IMG/VR virus record: IMGVR_UViG_3300028706_000023
Span: 1 to 34,890 of that record
Reading direction: 5' to 3' (one strand)
DNA: 34,890 nt
From: a virus
This document shows, piece by piece, positions 30,843 to 34,890 of this stretch. The notes under the pieces are model-generated. The model was not told the DNA's origin. It saw only the letters and a program-made list of their open reading frames with translations, and ran no database searches. Made by a program: the position numbers and the translations under genes. Numbering within the stretch: the stretch's first letter is position 1; the number at the start of each line of letters is the position of its first letter.

Positions 30843-31277
30843 ATGTTCGGATTACCCTTAGAAGCCATCACTATGATTCTAAGCGTCTTAGGAGGCGCTG
30901 TGATGAAGATGTGGTCACAGTCACAGCAGGATAAGGCTGAACAACAGAAACAGCTCATGAGCCAATTCTCGGCCTCAGAGGATAGTATACAGAATGCAAG
31001 GCTACATCAGAATCCAAATGCTCAGTGGATCAGGAGATTCCTCGTTGTGTCTTTCATGGGGATGGCGGGATTCATCCTTCTTGCTCCAGTGTTGGGATTT
31101 AATACTGTAGTTCCTGTAGAAGTAACTGAAGGATTTAAGTTCTTATTCTTAGACTTCACTAATACAGCTACAGAATGGGTATCCTTAGAAGGAATGGTTA
31201 CTCCTGAATGGCTACCCCATGCAATCATGGCTGTAGTAGGAATGTACTTCGGTCAGTCAATCGTATCTCGGAGATAA
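30843..31277 (+). CDS. Three-helix membrane protein, holin candidate (144 aa)
   Basis: There are three hydrophobic segments, at residues 5-22, 65-85 and 122-141. A charged Gln/Lys-rich linker (residues 24-60) separates the first two, and a basic end SRR follows the third. The block WIRRFLVVSFMGMAGFILLAP resembles the middle helix of the three-helix holins found in phages and gene transfer agents. A holin forms inner-membrane holes at the end of infection. The location among late genes is compatible, but the nearest cell-wall enzyme gene lies about 13 kb further on around the circle. Confidence 0.65.
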   Translation: MFGLPLEAITMILSVLGGAVMKMWSQSQQDKAEQQKQLMSQFSASEDSIQNARLHQNPNAQWIRRFLVVSFMGMAGFILLAPVLGFNTVVPVEVTEGFKFLFLDFTNTATEWVSLEGMVTPEWLPHAIMAVVGMYFGQSIVSRR

Positions 31278-31284
31278 TACAGAA

Positions 31285-32079
31285 ATGGGAATAGATAGAA
31301 GTCAAGGTACAGTAGTCTCTACCAATCCGTTACAACTAGACAGCACTGACTATGATGCTACAGTAAGGGGTCCTCAAGGTCCTCAAGGCCCTGCTGGACA
31401 TATCGCTGAAGGAGACATCTCTCTCAATGACAGTAGTTACGGTAAATTGAAGATCGGTAATGATGATGACCTACAGATTTATCATGATGGGGCTAACAAC
31501 ATAGGTCACTTCACTTACTCTGAAAACGATAGAATCAGCGTAGATGGCGATGAGGTCAAAATCTATCATCGTGAGATGACCGATACTGACGGAAATGCTA
31601 ATGGATATGGCTCAGTTTTCATCAGTGATTCAGACAGCACTGGCATGGGTGCGGCAGTTGTAGATACGATAGGTGCTGGTCTAGAATATTCAACAAAGTA
31701 CAGCACGTTGTGGTGTTACAACGGTTACTTTGGAGGACAGTTGAGTTATGGCACGTTGTCTCAGATTTCCGACGAGCGTCTTAAATCAGACATACAGCCT
31801 ATCACATCAGCGTTAGATACCATCACGCAGATACAGGGCATCACGTACACTAGAGATGGTAAACCTATGGCTGGTGTGACTGCTCAACAGCTTGAGACTG
31901 TGCTGCCTAATTTAGTACACACCAACGACCCTGATGGCGATTGCCATAAATGCCCTGAAGATGCTGAGGGTAACGAAATTCATGACTACAAGACTGTAGA
32001 GTACATGCCTCTGATCAGTTATCTAGTAGAAGCATTGAAAGAGCTGACAGAAAAAGTTGAGGCTCTAGAGGCTAAATAG
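31285..32079 (+). CDS. Tail fibre with collagen-like repeat and S74 chaperone domain (264 aa)
   Basis: Residues 29-38 are a collagen-like GPQGPQGPAG. The middle is beta-rich with IYHDGANNIGHF-type fibre repeats. The C-terminal 100 residues are an intramolecular chaperone of the S74 peptidase family: Ser162 and Lys167 in SDERLKSDI form the autocleavage dyad, then AGVTAQQLETVLPNLV and EYMPLISYLVEALKELTEKVEALE (coiled coil). The chaperone trimerises the fibre and then cuts itself off before Ser162. The mature part (about 161 residues) would be a short fibre or spike for host recognition. Confidence 0.85.
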   Translation: MGIDRSQGTVVSTNPLQLDSTDYDATVRGPQGPQGPAGHIAEGDISLNDSSYGKLKIGNDDDLQIYHDGANNIGHFTYSENDRISVDGDEVKIYHREMTDTDGNANGYGSVFISDSDSTGMGAAVVDTIGAGLEYSTKYSTLWCYNGYFGGQLSYGTLSQISDERLKSDIQPITSALDTITQIQGITYTRDGKPMAGVTAQQLETVLPNLVHTNDPDGDCHKCPEDAEGNEIHDYKTVEYMPLISYLVEALKELTEKVEALEAK

Positions 32080-32091
32080 AAGGAACAACAG

Positions 32092-32616
32092 ATGGCTAAC
32101 GTACTAGATTTAGAGCTGGAGAACATAAGGAATAAGATTCTCCAGATGTATACTGATTTACTGACTAAAGCATTCTCAGTAGAGAACCCTTCTGCTTCTC
32201 CAGAAGAATTAGAAGAGTTCTTAGCGATGAACTCATTAGGAGAAATCTCTTCTCAGGAAGATGACCTGACAGACCTACTAGATGATCTATCTCCTGTCTC
32301 TGAGATGCCTTACGAAGAACCTAAAGAACACCGAGGTCCTACTAAACAATCAGAGAAGCATGAGAGAGGGGACATCCCCGATACAACTCCTGTACCTATA
32401 CCAGAAGGGATGTTCAGAAAAGCATCTCAAAAACAAGAAGATGTGCCTAACACACGGAAGGTGGAAGACCCTACAGGTCCTCAGAAACGGTCTGCTATAC
32501 ATGAACGACAGAACGTGTTCGACAGAAAGACAGTGAAACAACTACTGGATAAAGAACGCCAACGACTGTTACGCGTAGTAGAGAAACGAAACAAAGAATT
32601 TGGAGTGGTACTATAA
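32092..32616 (+). CDS. Hypothetical charged late protein (174 aa)
   Basis: The N-terminus is helical (LDLELENIRNKILQMYTDLL), the rest highly charged and probably disordered. The motif pattern GPTKQSEKHERGDIPDTTPV recurs in related form as GPQKRSAIHERQNVFDRKTV (about residues 82-101 and 130-149), an internal duplication. The C-terminus is basic (KERQRLLRVVEKRNKEFG). No family is recognised. It lies between the two S74 fibre genes and could be a virion linker. Confidence 0.7.
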   Translation: MANVLDLELENIRNKILQMYTDLLTKAFSVENPSASPEELEEFLAMNSLGEISSQEDDLTDLLDDLSPVSEMPYEEPKEHRGPTKQSEKHERGDIPDTTPVPIPEGMFRKASQKQEDVPNTRKVEDPTGPQKRSAIHERQNVFDRKTVKQLLDKERQRLLRVVEKRNKEFGVVL

Positions 32617-32618
32617 TT

Positions 32619-32864
32619 ATGGCTAGACGCTCAAGACCTCCGATGTATAGGGGCAAATCACTAGCTGGTAAACGACCTACTAATGGACGTAAGAACTGGC
32701 AGAAACAGAAGCTCGCTACGGTATTACATTTCCGTAGGCAGCCAGAAGAAGAAGTAGCTCTTATTGAAGCTAACGCACAACACACATATGTAATTGAAGC
32801 CTTGACTGAATCAGGTGCTTTCTTCTTAACTGAGGCTGGTGAACAGCTCTTATTTACTCCTTAA
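32619..32864 (+). CDS. Hypothetical protein (81 aa)
   Basis: The N-terminal half is very basic (MARRSRPPMYRGKSLAGKRP, GRKNWQKQKL); the C-terminal half is acidic and mixed (EEEVALIEANAQHTYVIEAL). It begins two bases after the preceding stop and ends shortly before the large fibre gene. No family is recognised. Confidence 0.68.
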   Translation: MARRSRPPMYRGKSLAGKRPTNGRKNWQKQKLATVLHFRRQPEEEVALIEANAQHTYVIEALTESGAFFLTEAGEQLLFTP

Positions 32865-32878
32865 AGGAAATATAAAAC

Positions 32879-34873
32879 ATGGCAACTAAAAAAATATCAG
32901 AACTAAGTGCCTTAACTACCCCTGATGGTAGTGAGGAATTAGTTGTAAACGATAGTGGTACGACTAAGAAAATAGCAATCGAGGACTTGTTTGCTGGCGA
33001 TAACGTCAAGGCTAAGTTTGGTGCGTCTGATGATCTAGTTATCCACCACGACACCTCAAATGGTTCTACTATTGAGCATAGTGGCGCATTAGACTTGCTA
33101 ATCAAAAGTGATAGTGATATCACCCTTATGGATGGCTCACAAACCTATATGACCGCCTCGTCAAGTACAGGTGGTGTTCACTTAAACCATATACTTGGTG
33201 GTATGTCTACATCAGAAAAACTGAAAACGACATCCACAGGCGTAGACGTTACAGGTACGGTGACTAGTGATGGGCTTGTTGTAGATTCCACTAGTCCTAC
33301 TCTTATTCTGAAAGACTCAGACGGAGCAGGAACCACAGCAAGTGGCTCTATTAAGTTTAATGACAGTGATAATTCAACGTCAGCGAAGATAGGTTATCTA
33401 AGCTCTAGTAATTCAGACTTTGATATATTCCAAGCTGAGAATGCTACCATCACTATGTGGACTAACAGCACACAAAGTCTTACAGTAGGAGGTAATGGTG
33501 ATGTTAGATTCTTTGATACAGCAGGTAGTGCCACCAAATTCCTTTGGGACTCTAGTGCGCAAGAGACTACTGTTACTGCATTAAACAACACCGCCACAAC
33601 ATACCCATTAAAGATTAAAAACTCGGCTGGATCATTAACTACTGGTTATGGTGCTTATGGCATGGCTATGCCTGCTGGTTCTGCATATACGATGGACATT
33701 AATGGTGATCTGATTATTGATGCGGTTAACGTGGGCATTGGTACTAGCTCGCCAACTGCTAAGTTAGATGTAGTTGGCTCACCCAGCATTACGACATTCA
33801 CGGGCGCTACTGAGTTAGGCATTGTTGTTAAAGGTTCAACAGGTGCAACTGATTACAGTGGTATGGATTTTAAAGGCAACTCGCAAGCTAACCCTATTGC
33901 AAGAATAGGCGCCCTCACAACAGGCATGGGCAGCTATCTTTCTTTTGGAACGTCAAACTCCTACGCCAGTGGCATTACAAATACTGCTATGACGATAGAC
34001 TATACCGGCAACGTGTTGGTGGGGACAACTACCAGCCCTTCATCTACTCAGGGAGGGCTGGAAATAGCTACTAACGCTTTGGGTGGAGGCTCTACACAAT
34101 TACATAACAGTTGTGGTACATACACGACTACATATAATCATCTTGTATTGTATAACGGAAATGGAATAGTTGGTAGTATATCTACAAACGGCTCCACCAC
34201 ATCCTACAACACATCCTCAGACTACCGCCTCAAAGAAGCTGACGTACCAATGACAGGTGCTACAGAGCGAGTCAAAGCACTACGCCCTATCAACTTCGCA
34301 TGGAAGGCTGATGGCTCACGAGTCGATGGATTCTTTGCACATGAGCTAGCAGAGGTAGTACCAGAAGCAGCCACAGGCACTAAAGATGCCATGATGGATG
34401 AAGAGTATGAAGTAACTGCCGCTACGGGTGATGTGTTTACCGCAGGCGTTGCAGAAGTTACTACTGAATCACAAGTCATGGAAACAGTTGAGACAGGTTC
34501 CTACGTTAACCTAGCTGGTGAGACTATTGTTGAAACCACAGAGCAAGGCGTAACTACTGAGCTAATCGAGACTGTTGTACAACGTCAAGATATTGATGGT
34601 GTATCCACTGAGGTTGAGGTTCAGGTGACTACTCAAGTTCCAACTATGGAAACTGTAATCACTACAGAAGCAGTAGCCGAAGTTATCCACAGCGCAGCCG
34701 TTGAGCAGCCTGAGACACTAGAGGAAGGTCAGCAATGGCGTGAGACTACAGCAGCAGTTATGGGTACTCGTAGTGTTCCTGATATGCAAGGCATAGACCA
34801 AGCGAAACTTGTGCCACTACTTACAGCAACCATTCAGGAGTTAATAGCTCGCATTGAAGTATTAGAAGCCTAA
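32879..34873 (+). CDS. Large tail fibre with S74 chaperone domain and atypical insert (664 aa)
   Basis: The N-terminus (KKISELSALTTPDGSEELVV) is the adhesion start seen in many marine phage fibres. Residues about 40-440 are Gly/Ser/Thr-rich beta repeats (for example DLVIHHDTSNGSTIEHSG and SLTVGGNGDVRFFD). The S74 chaperone begins with Ser447 and Lys452 in SSDYRLKEADVP and is followed by LRPINFAWKADG, FAHELAEVVPEA, and the end QGIDQAKLVPLLTATIQELIARIEVLEA. Between these, residues about 506-632 form a long Thr/Glu/Val-rich insert not usual for S74 domains. The expected product is a trimeric receptor-binding fibre released by autocleavage. AAAGGAAATATAAAAC is the ribosome site region. Confidence 0.87.
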   Translation: MATKKISELSALTTPDGSEELVVNDSGTTKKIAIEDLFAGDNVKAKFGASDDLVIHHDTSNGSTIEHSGALDLLIKSDSDITLMDGSQTYMTASSSTGGVHLNHILGGMSTSEKLKTTSTGVDVTGTVTSDGLVVDSTSPTLILKDSDGAGTTASGSIKFNDSDNSTSAKIGYLSSSNSDFDIFQAENATITMWTNSTQSLTVGGNGDVRFFDTAGSATKFLWDSSAQETTVTALNNTATTYPLKIKNSAGSLTTGYGAYGMAMPAGSAYTMDINGDLIIDAVNVGIGTSSPTAKLDVVGSPSITTFTGATELGIVVKGSTGATDYSGMDFKGNSQANPIARIGALTTGMGSYLSFGTSNSYASGITNTAMTIDYTGNVLVGTTTSPSSTQGGLEIATNALGGGSTQLHNSCGTYTTTYNHLVLYNGNGIVGSISTNGSTTSYNTSSDYRLKEADVPMTGATERVKALRPINFAWKADGSRVDGFFAHELAEVVPEAATGTKDAMMDEEYEVTAATGDVFTAGVAEVTTESQVMETVETGSYVNLAGETIVETTEQGVTTELIETVVQRQDIDGVSTEVEVQVTTQVPTMETVITTEAVAEVIHSAAVEQPETLEEGQQWRETTAAVMGTRSVPDMQGIDQAKLVPLLTATIQELIARIEVLEA

Positions 34874-34890
34874 ATGTGGTCAGACGTAAC
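34874..34890 (+). CDS. 5' end of the junction-spanning 60-aa gene
   Basis: ATG directly follows the fibre stop (TAAATG) and runs off the window after five codons (Met-Trp-Ser-Asp-Val). The last nine bases AGACGTAAC equal bases 1-9 of the window, and the frame continues from base 10 to the stop at 173-175. Confidence 0.7.

Noticed and set aside
1-34890. tRNA genes, CRISPR array, integrase or repressor
   Set aside because: No cloverleaf with T-loop consensus, no spaced direct repeats of array type and no recombinase or lambda-type repressor motif was seen in the translated genes.

Overview
The window is an essentially complete genome of a tailed phage with short-tail (podovirus, T7-like) architecture. 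It reads as circular: the last 9 bases repeat the first 9, and a gene beginning at 34874 continues in frame from base 10 to a stop at 173-175, so the unique length is about 34.88 kb. Gene content points to a lytic, probably marine, phage of a bacterium. It has a family A DNA polymerase, a primase-helicase, a gp2.5-like SSB, gp3-like endonuclease, gp11/gp12-like tail tube proteins and internal virion proteins. It also has a cobalamin-dependent ribonucleotide reductase, ThyX and a glutaredoxin, a set seen in cobavirus-like and other marine podophages. No single-subunit RNA polymerase, integrase, repressor, tRNA or CRISPR array was found. The host cannot be named from this sequence.

Layout: transcription diverges from one control region of about 900 bp (23963-24865). 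Leftward (minus strand, 23962 down to 9725) runs the early/middle block. It starts with a set of small unknown proteins, including an HEXXH metallopeptidase-like protein and a tiny membrane protein. SSB, a PD-(D/E)XK nuclease, glutaredoxin, ThyX, primase-helicase, DNA polymerase, an HNH endonuclease, a RecB-like exonuclease, endonuclease I, class II RNR and a ClpP-like protease follow. Rightward (plus strand, 24866 through the circle junction to 9654) runs the late block: terminase, portal, scaffold, capsid, membrane protein/holin candidate, two S74-chaperone fibres, tail tube A and B, collar-type fibre, HNH, internal virion proteins and a transglycosylase. The two blocks converge on a strong bidirectional terminator at 9670-9705; a second strong terminator follows the capsid gene.

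Functional logic: early proteins turn host nucleotides into dNTPs (RNR re-reduced by the glutaredoxin, ThyX for dTMP), degrade or process DNA, and replicate the genome. Late proteins build a capsid filled by the terminase and a stubby tail with several candidate receptor-binding proteins. Control seems to rely on host sigma70-type promoters: one leftward at 23998-24025 and one near-consensus rightward at 24579-24607. Between them lie two families of short repeats (ATGCGAC and GTCA-N5-TGAC), a G8C5 run and, after the late promoter, a long hairpin leader. Two leaders carry a sequence matching the core of T3 RNA polymerase promoters although no such polymerase gene is present. Functional names rest on reading motifs by eye; no database search was run.
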